Shown: positions 32,270-44,730 of the stretch, in pieces
How positions within the stretch are numbered: the first letter of the stretch is position 1
Layout: each line of letters begins with the position of its first letter
From: Termitomyces sp. T153
Taxonomy: Eukaryota; Basidiomycota; Agaricomycetes; Agaricales; Lyophyllaceae
NCBI GenBank assembly: GCA_018296165.2
Contig: JACKQL020000082.1
Coordinates: 62,001 to 126,000 of the forward strand
DNA: 64,000 nt
Direction: 5' to 3'
The notes under the pieces: generated by a model
What the model was told of the DNA's origin: nothing
Database searches by the model: none
What the model saw: only the letters and a program-made list of their open reading frames with translations
Made by a program: the position numbers and the translations under genes

Positions 32270-35200
32270 TTTCATTTCAGCGGGCACAGAAGGTGGACAT
32301 GGCACTTGAGGTGATACTGTGGGCATTTGAAGAGGAAGTGTTTAATTGACTTGACTGTGATGCTGTGGCAGTGGGGGCAAACAAGTGTTTCAGCATGCTG
32401 GATTCTGAAGAGGTGTTGGTTCAGGGGGAGGTGGCCAGTGCAGAACTGGGTGAGGATAGCCAATTTGCATCAGTCGATTGTGCTGATGAGCTGCATGTAA
32501 CTCTTTAAGGGTAGGCACTTGTCAAGTTAATGGATCAGCATGTACCATGGGAAATCCTTCCAATGTTGTTTCCAGAGGGCTTGGGTTTTGGTAAGTTCAG
32601 ATTGGCATGTTGCCGCTATACTGTGGGAGTGTCTTGGTTTGCAGGAATGGTGGAAGGGCGTCTGGGGGACTGGAGAGCCCACATGCTGCTTCTTTTGCGA
32701 GTTCATCCACATGCCCATTTGGTACAAAGCCCTTGTGCCCTGGTGACCAGTGGATCTGGAGGCAAATTACACCTTGGGACCTTGGTTTCCATTTCTTGCC
32801 AGGGGCTCTTGCAACACATTGGTGGGGTGGTGTGTGCAGTTGGTCTTGCTTTCTGTGCAGGGATTTGGTGGCCAAGTGGACAGTGTTGAGGAGGTAGTGA
32901 GCAGGGTGTGGACATTGGTTGGACAGGGCTCAGATGGTGGACTGGCTGTTGCTGCCTATGATGGTGAGGCCTTGTAGCTGTTTGTTGAATTTGATTAGCA
33001 TATGCAGTTCCATAGAGATGCCCACTATCTCCACTTCATAAACTGTATGCTCTGCTGCAGAGCTGAGGTGATAGCTCAAGTGAGAATCCTCCTTGCCATT
33101 TACATAGAGGACTGCTAATGCTCCTACTCCATCTTGGAAACTAGATCTGTTGCAATTGACAGCTGTTGTCACCCATTTGTGTGTGACCATGATTGCCTCA
33201 AGGGCTTTGTCCTCAGAGGTGGTAATGTGCATGGTGAAAGATGGTTGGTAGCCTGGGTGTTGTTGGTGGGCCATAATAGTCTCAATGGACATGAGTTTGA
33301 TGCTTGTAAATAAGAAGAGATTGTGTAGTGGTGAGCGGTGGCATTTAACCTGGCATTTAGACACCCATTGTGCCAGGGCACTGACTGGGTGTGTCTCAGG
33401 CAAGGAGCCTAGGCAAACTGTGGCTCTAGTGAGGACTCTACAGAATAGTAGGTCTACAGGTAAAAGGTTAGCATGAAGTTCAAGCATGTTAGCTGCTGTT
33501 GTGCTCAGTGCACCCATGATAGTTTTTGCAGTATGGCATTGGGCTATGTTGAGTTTCTTTGAGGCTGCTACTAAGCCTGTGCAGTGTCTGCCATTTGAGC
33601 TTGAGCTGATGCCTGTGTACCAGACATCCACAGCATATGTGAATGCTGGGACTGCCACTGTATTATACAACTGGCATATCCTGTGTGGGGGCATACCTCC
33701 AGATATATGGGAGAGTCTAGACACTTGGTGTGTCCACCACGCTGTGTTTGCTGCCACTTTCTGAGTATGGGCTGCCCACCTCAACTTGTTGTCAAAAATG
33801 ACACCAAGATATTTATATGTTGCTACTGTGTCAACAACCTGTGCTGTGACAGAGCCATCTGGGTTGGAGCGGTGAAGGGTCAGGTTGGTGGAAACCAAGT
33901 CATGGTGCAATCTTAGGAAGTTTATGAGAGCAAGTTTTGAAAGTTCAAAGGTGGAATTGTGAGATAGAGACCATTCAAATGTGCCTTGAGCATGTTTAAT
34001 GAGGTCCTTAATAATGGTGTGCATCTCCATCAGAGACTTTGCAATGGCCAGAAACATCATGTCATCAACAAAGCCCAATGATAGTTTGGACTTGCTGTGG
34101 TGGCAGGCAACATGGATAAGGGGAGCATTATAAAAAGCATAAAAAAGCATAGACAGGGGGCAGCCTTGGGTGGTGCCATTGTCAATGGTGATCCAGTCAG
34201 AGAGGAAGTCATCAAACTTCAGACATGTTTGGCAGTTGGATAACATCCACTCAGCTAGGCAAACATAGCTGGTGGGGATGCCGGCTTCTCTCATGTTATG
34301 AATGAGTCAGTCATGGACTGTGTTGGGGAAGGCCCTTTGGACATCAAGGAAGAGAGCAGTTGCAACTTTACCTGAATGCTAGGCATCCTTAATCCTTGAG
34401 ACCATTAGATGCATGGCGTCCAATGTGTTTCAGCCTGGGTGGCCCCTAAATTGACCTGGTGGGAGCATATTGTGTTTCTCTGCAATGTAGGAGAGGTCAG
34501 CAGCAACCAGTGTGGAAAGGAGCTTCCCTATGGTGTTGAGCAGTCCTATGGGCCAGTAAGCCTTGGCAAGGTTGTAGGCCAGTTTGCCTGGCTTGTGCAG
34601 CACCAAAGTGGTGGATTTGAGCCAGCTGGTGTGGTAAACATCCAGCTCAAACACTGCAGTGAAGATAAAATAAAGGTGGTCACAAAGCACCTCTGTGCAC
34701 TGTTTCAGTACTACATTGAGGATTCTGTCAGGACCCGGTGCTTTGAACAGGGGAAGGTTGCCTATGGCAGCAAGGATGTGCTCTTTAGAAAAGAAAGGGG
34801 ATGTGCTGATGGGGTAGGGATATGCCATGTGGGGGATGGAGGGAGTGGAAGGAGGAGGAGGAAAGAACAACTCAGCTAGTGCCCTGGCCTTGTCTTCATT
34901 GGTTGACGTAACAGTTGGGACACCATTAAACATTGTTTTCAAGTCTGGGACTCTATTACATGAGAAGTTAGAGAGCTCCTGCACAATGTATTTGTTAGCA
35001 ATGTAAATTTGTTGAGCATCAATTGACTCCAACCATTCCATCCAGTGTTCTTTCTTAGCCTTGCAAATTGCCTCAGCCATTTTACAAGATAGACGGGTGG
35101 CTTCAGCTTTTGTGGGGTGGTCTGGTATGCTGCAAAACTTGAAGGCTTGGTTATTGGCTTGACATCTCTGGGCCTTCAGCCATTTGAGATCATTGTTCCA

Positions 35201-36024
35201 CCACCTTTTGGTGTATGGGCAAGGTTTGCAAACTGGGACAATGTTGTCCTTTGCTATGACCTCCTGGATTATCCAGGTGAGGTCATGCACCTTGGAGTCA
35301 AACTCCAATTCTGTGAGGATGGGTACTGCTGGGGACTCATTCTGCAGATGCTCTATCAGAGCCACATTGAACACTTGCCAGTCGACTTGGCAAAACTCTT
35401 TAGATGGTGGTGAGGAGGTGCAGGGCACCGGGAGCTTGACCTTAGTAACTATGGGGAGGTGATCAGCTAGAGACGGACGTAGTGATGGGACTACATTACA
35501 TGAGATAATTGGGTCAACATCTGAGTGGATGCACCAGACATTGTTAGGCCATGTCCACCTGTCACCTGCAGACTGGAAAGTGGGCAGTTCTGGGGGCAGA
35601 GCTAACTCCATGTTGTATGCCAACAGCATATTAAGGAGGGGTTGTATGAAGTCCTTGGGACTAATCAGGTGATGGTTATTAGCTGACTCCCATAGGGGGT
35701 GGTGATGGTTGAAGTCACCAAGCCATAACATATGATTGCCAGATGTGGGCTGGGCAATATGGAGAGAGGTAGAGAGATAGGTGGAAAGGTTGTTGAGGAC
35801 CATGTTGTGTGTGCAATTATTGTACACGTTGAAGACCAAGAGGAGCTGAAATGGATGGTTAGTTGGAAATATGTGTCTGTTGAAATGTTAGTGTTGATCA
35901 GCAGTACTGAGCATGAATGTGTGCTGCCATCTTTTCTGTGGTCAGAGGGGTATAATACTCTCCAATATCTGGTAGCCTTTGTGTTACCTAAGGAATTAAG
36001 GAATGGCTCTTGAATTGCAAGCAT
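32270..36024 (-). pseudogene. LINE ORF2: endonuclease, reverse transcriptase, RNase H
   Basis: Two long frames cover most of it. 34430-35839 (469 codons) contains the APE-type endonuclease (MLWLGDFNHHHPLWES; SLADHLPIVTKVKLP) and the RT entry (FKAPGPDRILNVVLKQC). 32930-34294 (454 codons) has the RT catalytic box GFVDDMMFLA, TTQGCPLSMLF, and RNase H with AEHTVYEVEIVGISMEL. The first endonuclease part is at 35665-36024 (MLAIQEPFLN). After 32930 the RNase H continues as LQIHWSPGHKGFVPNGHVDE and a final region CPHCHSITVKSIKHFLFKC (a CCHC-like finger). A handful of stops and shifts break an otherwise complete protein of about 1,250 residues, so autonomous activity is unlikely. Confidence 0.85.
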
Positions 36025-36270
36025 GTCCCAGTCCTCTGGGCAGGCTGCCGCTAGTACATCTTCTTGTGCTGAGATTGACTTTCAAGTATTTTGTTGCCAA
36101 ATGCAAATCTTCCTAGGTGCTACTATGGGTTGTGCAATCATCAGTTTATTGAGGTGGGGAGGGGTACAGTGCCTCAAGACTTCTGGATGTTTGTTTGGGT
36201 GAAGCTGAACTCATCCAAGTTGCTCATACAACTTGGGGTGCAGCTGTTGGTCAGTGTCTTCTGTGTGGTG

Positions 36271-37698
36271 TTATGTTGTTGTGGCAGTGTTGTGGCTTGA
36301 ATGGATCTGGTGGGAGTGGGAGAGGGTGTCCAAGGTTGCAGCCGTAGCAGTTGGTGCTGGTGGTTGTGTACCCATGGGTGGAGTCAGATGCTTTAGCAGA
36401 GCTGTAGCCCAGGTTGTGGGGTCAGTTGTTGGGAAGTATGGCATTCTATTCTTGGGGAACTGTGTGTTGAGAGCTTTGCAGCATTTCAAGAATTCTGGGC
36501 AGCCACAATCCGAGCTTGCATGTGCTGAGTCGGGCCTGCACAATATGCACCTATTCTTGACAGCCTTGCAGAAGGTAGCAGAGCATCCATTACTAGCACA
36601 TCTGGGACAGCAACCTTTGCTCTTGCAGTCATTGTGGAAGTGCCTGTACTTCTGATAGTTGTTGCATCCCATGGGCTCATGGACATCCTTGCAAATTTCA
36701 ACTTGTCAGCTGCAGATGAAGATTTGTCCACAGATCATGTCATTGGCAGTCTTGGGGTTGTTGCAAGTGATTTTGAGAGATGTGACTAATTGCTTTGGGG
36801 ATCTAAGGTTGGGATTCTTGAGCCAGAGTGCCAAGGTGATGGACATGGAGGGTAAGCTGTTTTTGAGCTTGATGGTGTGAAGGCTGTTGAAGTTGTCTGG
36901 GTCAAATGGGCCCTTGCATGGAACGAACCTCCCGATGAGGTTGAATGTCTTGTCCATGACATCTGAAGAGTTGCCAAAGATGTCATTGATGACCTCCCAG
37001 TATTCAGTGGCATAGTCCCAGAATCTGTCTGCAGAGTCAGTGGTGTTGAACTCAGCAAGTTATGCACTGCTATTAATGATCTTCAGCCCTATTGCATGTG
37101 TCATTGGCATAGTGACTTCAATCTCTCCATCCTTGCCCTGGTTGAGAGATGTTTGTTTGTTGTTGAGTGTCTTGAGTGTTTTGTTGATGGTGTCCTGGAG
37201 TTTTGAGGTGCTGGTTACTGAGGGGTCAGTTGGGGTGTTGTTGTCTATAGGATTGAACTTGATCAATACTGTATGCGCATTGCAAAGGACATGTTGTTGG
37301 ATGCGTATCTTGTCATCAGTTGATAGTGCATATGCTGGGATTGATGTTTGATGGCTGTGGACTGTTGCAGGTTGTGGAGATGCTGAGGCTTTGGCAATTG
37401 AGGCCCATGTGGGTGGAGCAATGGGCTGCTGGGGAGGACTCACAAACTTGGATGCCATAGCATCCAGCAAAGAGGATACCCCAGCAAGAGTCTCAGACAT
37501 TGATTTAAGGGCGAGAGTGGACTCTGCCCTCTGTGCATTGTTGGCTGCAAGGGACTCAGCTGTGGTGCCAAGTTTCTCAACCAGGTCACTGAGCCTACCC
37601 ATGGTTTTAGTTGTAATTGTGTCTGCTAGTGAGGACGAGATTTGATCTATGACATCTGCCTCAAGGAGGAATGCCATTGCAAGGACAGCATTTTTCAT
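36271..37698 (-). pseudogene. LINE ORF1: nucleic-acid-binding protein with zinc knuckles
   Basis: The N-terminal frame 37060-37698 (212 codons) is helical (IDQISSSLADTITTKTMGRL) with a Pro-rich hinge (PPQQPIAPPTWASIAKA). After frame changes (36786-37067, 36706-36957) the C-terminal frame 36271-36672 carries cysteine knuckles: CNNYQKYRHFHNDC (C-x2-Y-x4-H-x4-C, first knuckle with its second Cys changed to Tyr), then CCPRCASNGCSATFC and CILCRPDSAHASSDC. This is the usual ORF1 design in fungal Tad-clade LINEs. Confidence 0.75.
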
Positions 37699-38126
37699 TT
37701 TGGCTGGCTTGGATTAGAGGGCCATGGTGGCTAGGATGCTGATGATCTTCACTTGGTCATAGGGCTCAGCTGCAAGTATCCATCTGTTGGACTCAAGCCA
37801 TTTGCAAGTGTTGGGTAGAGATCTGATCAGGCCAGTGTCCTGTGCCAAGAGAGTTTTGAGGTTGGAGTGGCTTAGGATGAGATGCAAGTGTTTTGGGGTC
37901 CCACCTGGGTCGGGACCACTCAGAGGTGGTCAAGAAGATGCCCTCATCAACAAGAACATCAGTTGGACTGAGGAGTGATGGGGCAAGAAGAGCAGAAGCA
38001 GAGAGGGCACCAGAGGGCTTGTTGAGCTGGGAGGTGCAGGAAAGAAGTTGATTATATGCTACTTACAGTCTCAAAACAACCAGGACCCTGAAAGGGATGA
38101 TGGGTGTCAGAGATCAAGAAGCATTC

Positions 38127-38137
38127 TTTGGAGGCTT
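38127..38137 (+). repeat. Target-site duplication of the full-length LINE, right copy
   Basis: TTTGGAGGCTT, followed by AGTAAC as the family B LTR resumes (TTAGTTAC in the copy at 49131). Confidence 0.8.
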
Positions 38138-39417
38138 AGTAACATGCAAGCTCACATAGAACATAATAATAGTATATATTATTTTAACATGTTCATTCAC
38201 AAGTTTGAGATGGTCTAGTACTATTGAAAGGGTCCAATAATATTATTAAATAAAACCCAAAACAACTAGCAACTTGTAGGCCTAAGAAATTTGCTCCCTG
38301 GGGATCTCCAAGCCATAGTACATAGTTTGCTTGTCTTCTTTCCTCCAAATGCTCTCCTTTTTATAGCTGGCTGTTTGACTACAGACCAGTGTGTTCTCCA
38401 TGTGCACCTGTTTTCTGCACCACTTGGTTTTTCTTGGCCTTGCACCCTCATTGGTTGGATAGGCTGAGATGATGCATTGCTTGGCAGGATTCAGTATTTG
38501 CTGGATCTGCATCCTTCTGTATATTTTTCTCTCTTCTAAAAACCCTCCTAGCAGTCTGTGTGTGATTTGTTATGGTTGTTGGCTTGGTTCTGGGTGCTCT
38601 GGCATAGAGAAATGTTGTGTTATTGAGGTGTGTGGGGCAGTATCATTGCAATAGGCACCCATGGCTGTCCTTCAGTGTCAGTTAAAAGAGACTTAGGGAA
38701 CAAAGGAAGAGAGGCTTACAAGTTGCATAGTGCTGAGGTATCATGCACAGTCAGCTCCAGAGCTGGGGATGCCAACTGCAACTTCACAGATACCTATGAC
38801 AGCCTGAGCAAACAAAGGGAACTGAAGGACTGCCAGAATAACTTGGTTCAAATTGTGCTTGACAGAACACTTGAGTAGAATGAAGTTGTCAGGCAAATTC
38901 TTTACAAGGCTGTAGTGAGCAGATGATGGCATGTGGGGAAGCTTAGTGGCAGGACCCATGGGTAATTTGAAGCCATTGTTGTGGGGTTGAGGGTGGTTGT
39001 GAGCATGTTCTTATGGGAGTGTGGGTGTGATTGAGGATGGGGGGGGGGAAATTATCTTCTTTAGAGAGAAAATTATTTTTTGTTCAAGATTTAGAGGTGA
39101 TCAGGCAATGACAGCATTTTGGATGCATAAACTGGACTGAGGGCAGTCAGTAAAATGGCATGGGGGAGGTGATACACCTGTCTCATACTGTGAGATAGGA
39201 CAGAAATACTAGAAGGTAGAAACTCAAATATAGCAAAGAAAAAGCTGAAAACTGTAAGCTTTGGCTAAATGTCAAAGAATGTCAGGGGATGTCCCATTCC
39301 CCCTCTGTCCTGTTCTCCCTCTTTATGGTTTTCCTTTATTCTCCTTTGCTTTTCCTAGCTGCTGGTCCCAGTTCTAGCCCTCAGGCTGCACTAGCTCTCT
39401 GTCTGTAATTCTGACAA
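38138..39417. repeat. Family B LTR remnant with further inserted or unrelated sequence
   Basis: 39255-39417 matches 49145-49290 (GGGGATGTCCCA..., TTTTCCTTTATTCTCCTT, CTCAGGCTGCACT). The part between 38138 and 39240 has no counterpart at 49130 and no recognisable coding sequence, so another repeat probably lies inside. Confidence 0.5.
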
Positions 39418-39419
39418 GT

Positions 39420-39838
39420 GTTGCCCCCTCCACATGGTCTCTCATCAGACCCCTGGATTGTTTCCTGCATTCCTGGCCTACCACTCATTGTAGTAGGCCT
39501 CCCATCCTTGGACCACAGGTACTTTCAACTAAGGGCTATCTTTTGGTCATTTTTACATGTGGTCACATGCTGGGAGTCCAAAAATCAAGGCCATTTACAA
39601 TGGATTTCCACTTTTTGATCAAACTCCAGATTTGGTTGTTGTTGGGTGTTTCTTCCAGAAGCTCTAGAGTGAATTTCCAAACACTGGCATTGGGGATCCT
39701 TAGAATTGTTCTCTTTGGATCTCTCTCTGCCAGGTGAGTAGCTAGAACTCTAGAACTTCTTGTAGATACTGAATAGACTTTGGATCTCCCTCTGCTAGTT
39801 GTGTGACTGAGCCACAGCCTCCAGAGGTTGCCCTTACA
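39420..39838 (+). repeat. LTR family A, plus orientation
   Basis: It contains the family A landmarks in order: CCCCTGGATTGTTTC, GGCCATTTACAATGGATT, TTGTTCTCTTTGGATCTC, GAGCCACAGCCTCCAGAGG and the end TTGCCCTTACA. The head is diverged. Confidence 0.7.
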
Positions 39839-40519
39839 AAAACTGTAGGCATTGGGTACATACCTAGTATGAGTAAAAACACCAAAGAATGCAGAGACAA
39901 CATTACAAATGATGCCAGCAGAGTGGTAGCACTGACATCAAAGAGAACTGAGCCTGATCATGCACTGATGGTCAATCAATGGCTGTGCTTGGCACCCCAG
40001 CTAGAAACCTACTCACCTTCTCTTCTTGCTTCCCCAGTGTTTTGCTGATCAGGCCAATTTCCCATGCATTGTCCAACAGAAGAGTCTTTTCAACACCTTG
40101 TCCACCACCTTTCTTGTGATAGATTGCAGTGCTGCCAACAACTCTGCTGATGTGCAGGCCTTTGTCAGGGGACTTCCATTTCTGACCTCCACAACTTGTT
40201 CCAGCACCTCCACAGCTTGTTTGATGTCTCTGAGGCTCTTTCTAGAACCCTGGAGTTCTCCATATTACCTCAGCAATCATTGCCCTAGAGTTAAGAGTAG
40301 CTCTAGTCATCTGTACAGTAGTTCCCATGCCTCTGCTGCCCACTGATGCACTGCACCAAGCAGTGGGGATCCTTAGACTTGTTCTCTTTGGATTCCCCTC
40401 TGCTAGGTGATTAGTTACTGATTGTATTGTTGTCTCCTCTGCTAATATACTTCAGATTCCCCTCTGCTAGCTAGCTGCATGATTCCAATCTGCTACTCCG
40501 GAAGTTGCTCTTACAGCAG
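39839..40519 (+). other. Unassigned stretch ending in a second, diverged family A LTR tail
   Basis: 39839-40350 has short frames only (for example 40026-40346), none recognised. 40362-40516 again resembles a family A LTR tail (GGGGATCCTTAGACTTGTTCTC ... GAAGTTGCTCTTACAGCAGAAC). The gag starts just after it, so this is likely the 5' LTR of the following element. Confidence 0.5.
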
Positions 40520-42130
40520 AACAAGTCTCCTAAAACTGGTCTGGAAGCCCCTCATAGCCACAAGAAACCTCTGAGCTGCTACCCATTGCTTCCCCACCAA
40601 GACTAAACACCATGGAGTTCTATGTCTCAGCTTGCCAACCCAGACACACCCTTGGAGGCCTTGGCCCCACAGGACAAGGCCTGGGCTTGCCTGCTTCACC
40701 TAGAAACCTAGGTGCAATTAATGCAATCATCTCTCACCCACCATACTACCAAACTCTCTACCCTCCATCAAACAACCAATCTTATCTCTCAGTCCCTCCA
40801 GGCACAGCTCAAATGCCTACCCCCTAACTCTGCCCCTCTAGCAGCTATGGAACCAGCCCCAACTACATCTGCACCTGTCTCTGCAGCTCCAGTGACCTTA
40901 TGGCCATGGATTCTGCATCCAATGCTACCAAATGCATATGACGGTACCTGCTCTGGTGGGGAGCAATTTCTGCAGTCCTGCCTCACTTATATCCACCTCA
41001 GCAGGAATGCCTTTGACTCCGACATGTTGAAAATAGCCTGGGTGCTGTCATACATGAAGACCAGATGTGCCTCTACTTACATGCTGCAAGTCTTCTGCCG
41101 CTCTGGAGGTGTTGGAAGCTTTCTGGACTGGGCCACCTTTGAAAAGGACTTCTGTGTGGAGTTTTTTCCATTATACTCTACCAAGACTGCAGCCTTGATG
41201 CTATGTGGTAGGAAGCAGTATGGACAAGGAAAGCATTCACTGGATGAGTACATTGACTTGTTCCAGGCTCTGGTGGAGCAGGCCACTTACCCCAATGGCC
41301 TTCAACTATGCCTTACTTTCCAGGATGGCTTGCACCCCACACTGGTGGAATGCATTGACAATTTGGTGGAGGGTTGCCCCAATGATGAAAAGATTGCATT
41401 GTGGTACAAGGTGGCCTGGGACTAATAGCAACTCATAGAGATCTGGAGGGAGCTTTGCTGCCCCCATTCTGCGCTGTGCCCAGCTCTAATCAGCAATCTC
41501 CACCACCCTGCACCTGCCCGTCCAATGCTGGCTTTTACTATGGCTATCCTTGCAGCACGCCCCCTGCTGCTAAGGATTCCCATGGATGTGGATGCTGCTA
41601 GGCAGCTCTGCACTGCCCTGCCACTGTGCTAGAGATGCTAGAAGCCTGGGCACTTTGCATGGCATTGCCTCCTGGGCCTGGAGGTATGCTACCTTTCTAT
41701 GGTGGAGCAGTAGGAACTTGTCCTGCAGCTGCTGGCCATGAAGGATGCTGCTGGAGCTCCATTGCTGAATGAGCCTACAATGGAGTTGACACTGGAGGAG
41801 ATCAGTGCATGCACTTCACTTCAGAGCTGGAGAAGGATCTTTAGTTAAGCAACAGATGAGGTGTACACCTCCATTGCTGGGTGCTAACAGGTTCTTGTGT
41901 CTGTTGATAGAAAATGAAACTCTGACAGAAGAACCTCAACACCCCCCTTCAGACATACAAACACTAACTTCAGAGCCCCCACTGAGCTCCCCAACACCTG
42001 CAAAGGTCTGTCAGTGCAGCCCTGCTTGGGCACATCAAATGCCCCAACAGTATGTGATGGCCTCTGCTCTGTCTGCCAACTCCCTGCATCTTGATGTGGA
42101 GATTGAGATAACAGACACTTAGCAAACCCA
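40520..42130 (+). pseudogene. gag of gypsy family A
   Basis: The frame 40712-41425 (237 codons) is the best preserved gag here. Its N-terminal Ser/Thr/Pro-rich region is followed by a capsid part with the sequences KIAWVLSYMKTRCASTYMLQ, FLDWATFEKDFCVEFFPLYS, YGQGKHSLDEYIDLFQALVE and LQLCLTFQDGLHPTLVECID, the retrotransposon gag fold (W..F...F...F). 41401-41600 contains several Cys but no intact CCHC knuckle. Stops follow, and the C-terminal segment with the sequence PPSDIQTLTSEPPLSSPTPA lies near 41940-42005. Confidence 0.8.
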
Positions 42131-43235
42131 TGGAGTCATGGCTCTTCTGGACAGCAGAGCAATGGGACTGTTCCTAGACTTGGAGTTCATCAAACATGAC
42201 AGCCTAACCATGCAGCCCCTCCCCAAGTCCATTCCTGTCTACAACATTGACAGAACACCTAACAAAGCAGATGCCATTAACTCTGTGGTTAATCTGGTCC
42301 TCCATTATCAGAACCATGTGGAGTGTGCTGTATTTGCCGTCACCAGCTTGGGAAGGCAGGACATGATTCTTGGTTTCACATGGCTCTGGGAGCACAACCC
42401 CAAGGTCAATTGGACCAAAGAGGAGGTACCTATGAGCAGGTGCCCCCAAAAGTGTTCTGCCTGTGCCACGGAGGACAGAGCAGAGTGCCAGACCTGAATT
42501 TGGGAGCATGCAGCCATCTATGCATGTCATACTGGCTCTCTCCCCTTTGCAGATCTAGACCTCCTGGATCCTCCACCTCTGGTGTTTCCTTATACAGAGG
42601 CCCTCTACAAGAATGATTGGAGCAACAGCAGAGCCCTGGAGGAGCGCAGAGAGGAGTTTGGTGGCATATGCAAGCCAGAGCTCCTGGACAAAGTGGTAGA
42701 AGTGGGGGATTGAATCTATGCTACCACTGTACACCCACTGCCCTCTATTGCAGAGATCCAGGCTAGCCAGACCACATCTCAATGGCTGGCCCAGGCATTT
42801 GCTGCTAATGCCATGCCTCAAGAGTTCTGGAATGTGGTACTCCCCTATCTTCATGTGTTTGAGAATGTGTTCTCTAAAGATTTGTTTGACTCACTTCTAG
42901 AGCACAAGAGGTGGGACCACACCATTGAACTGCTACCAAACTTGGCACCCTCCAGCTGTAAGGTCTACCCATTTGTGCCCCAGGAACAGGACAAGCTTGA
43001 CACATTCCTGTAGGAGAACCTGGACTCCAGTTGCATCCACCCATCCAAGTCTCCAATGGCTTCTCCAGTCTTCTTCATCAAAAAGAAGAATGGCTCTCTC
43101 TGACTGGTCCAGGACTACCAGGTACTCAATGCCATGATGGTGAAGAACAGTTACTCTCTCCCCCTCATCTCTGAGCTCATTAACAACCTCTGGGGTGCAC
43201 AATACTTCACTAAGCTGGACATCTGGTGGGGTTAC
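42060..43235 (+). pseudogene. Protease and N-terminal reverse transcriptase, gypsy family A
   Basis: 42138-42497 reads VMALLDSRAMGLFLDLEF: the catalytic DSG motif is DSR (Gly to Arg), so this protease copy is dead. It continues to VTSLGRQDMILGFTWLWEHN. 42813-43013 has the RT N-terminus (FENVFSKDLFDSLLEHKRWD), then, past stops, SPVFFIKKKNGSL, YSLPLISELINNLWGAQYF and TKLDIWWGYN. The RT breaks off at about 43235, before the YxDD box. Confidence 0.8.
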
Positions 43236-43332
43236 AATTAGCTCCCCCCCTTTGACTCACTCCTTGCTCCTTAGCTGAAATGTTGTACTTAAGATCAGGA
43301 CATGGACATGCTAGGTCCATCTTCCATCCATT

Positions 43333-43950
43333 TTGGAAAGTGTTGAGCTAATGTCAGTCCCAGCTTTCAAACTTGACTTGCTTGCTCATCATTTTGACAT
43401 GCTTTCCCTTCTCCTTGTCAAAACCTACACTGAGCCCAATGGCCAGCCTAAGCCAAAAAGATTGAAGTTCTCCCAGCCTATAGTCTATCCCTCATTCTTG
43501 TCCTTCCATTCTTCTGAGCTTCTTTTCCCAGCCAACTTTAAGCCTGGGAGCAAGGCTGTGCTCTTGCTTCTCAGCCAGGTCAATGCTGCTCTTGAAGCCA
43601 TCCAACTTGCTGACAACAGGACCCTCCTCCCACACACTAATCTCCAAAAACATTGCAATGCCATCCACCTTTCCATGCAGCAACAACTCTATTCTCTTGA
43701 CATCACACTTCAAACCTATAAGCTCATTTTGGCTTGCCTTGATCACCTCAACAAGACTTTGGGCCCCTCAGACATTGATCAGACTGGAGACTTGCTCAAC
43801 AATCTACAAGTATCTTATTGATTCCACCTAATTTGTCTTATTAACCCAGAGCCCCAGGTTGTCAATTCTGACTCTGATGTTGAGTTTGTGGATTCTTTCC
43901 CAAAGATTTCCCATTCTCCCATATCTCCTGTACAAGAGACCCCCACACTG
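43333..43950 (+). CDS. Open frame for an unknown helical protein, one internal stop near the end
   Basis: 162 codons are open from ATG at 43333 to TGA at 43819-43821. The same frame then runs on with coding-like, acidic sequence (NSDSDVEFVDSFPKIS) to a stop at about 43950. Predicted character: a basic N-terminal region with GQPKPKRLKFSQP, then helices rich in Leu and Gln (LLLLSQVNAALEAIQLADN; LYSLDITLQTYKLILACLDH). Third codon positions favour pyrimidines, as in real genes, yet it is CpG-poor like the transposons. It lies between a truncated gypsy RT and the end of family B. It may be an accessory ORF of an unrecognised element or a captured gene. Confidence 0.4.
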
Positions 43951-44213
43951 TAAGCATTGGCATTGCCTTTGCCTTGAATAGCATAGCCATACTCTTAGCT
44001 AGCCCCACTCCTCCCTAAAAAAACACCCCCTACATATCTCTATTTTGTAACCCCAAAATTTATGCCCTTAACCCTGACAATTGTGTGATTTTATTTAAGT
44101 TTTTTTTACTTATTCTGGTTTTACCGAGTAAAATCCAAATTTTTTGTCAAACTTCAGGGCTGTTTTCTGCTTTACCCAAGTCATGGTCTAGAGGCTCATG
44201 AAGCCTTATAAAA

Positions 44214-44700
44214 CTAAATGAGAGGTCTGGCATGGCATTTCCCACAGGCTTGTGTAGTTCCTCTTTTAACTCTTTTACTTTTTCTGGAGTTATATCCACC
44301 CATTTCTCTGGGCTTTGGGATAGCTCCAATTGTTATTTTAGCACTGTGTGAGCTTTCTGTAATAATATTCTTGACCAAGACCAAGTCCAAGGGCTTGAAA
44401 TTGAAGTCTTTGTTAGAGTTTCCATGCTCTTCTGCAAACTTCAAGGCCCATTGGAGTTTGTCTTTCCCAACTCTTTCCCTCATTTTTTCCACATGTTGGT
44501 GGTGTTTGGCTAAAGCCCTAGCACAATAACCAATCAACTTCTCTGTAGATAATGGCCCTTCTGGTAATTCTATTAACCAGGTAGCCTCTACCAAATCCAA
44601 GGGTAGAGTTGGATGAGCCCCAGTGACCATGAAGTATGCTGAGCATCAAAATCTCTGCTGGATGGTAATGCAATCACTCTACATTATATGGAAGAAGAGC
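44214..44700 (-). pseudogene. Integrase C-terminal part, gypsy family B
   Basis: Minus frame 44214-44630: VTGAHPTLPLDLVEATWLIE, then EKLIGYCARALAKHHQHVEK and FNFKPLDLVLVKN, the region after the catalytic core where gypsy integrases have the TG..P..P.D and the KPGDLVLVRN strand. Immediately upstream, past stops, the sequence also looks like the end of the core. Confidence 0.75.
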
Positions 44701-44730
44701 CAAAACCATTTAGTGAGATCCTCACAAGCT

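Larger units (their letters stand above)
31730..38126 (-). mobile_element. Full-length Tad-like LINE, minus strand, with poly-A and target duplication
   Basis: From right to left: ORF1 with CCHC knuckles, ORF2 with endonuclease, reverse transcriptase, RNase H and a C-terminal Cys/His region, a 3' UTR of about 0.5 kb, and poly-A (plus-strand T-run at 31728-31739). The 11-mer TTTGGAGGCTT flanks both ends. Its length of about 6.4 kb is right for this clade. Compared with other elements here it has few stops, so it is among the younger insertions. It landed in a family B LTR. Confidence 0.9.
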
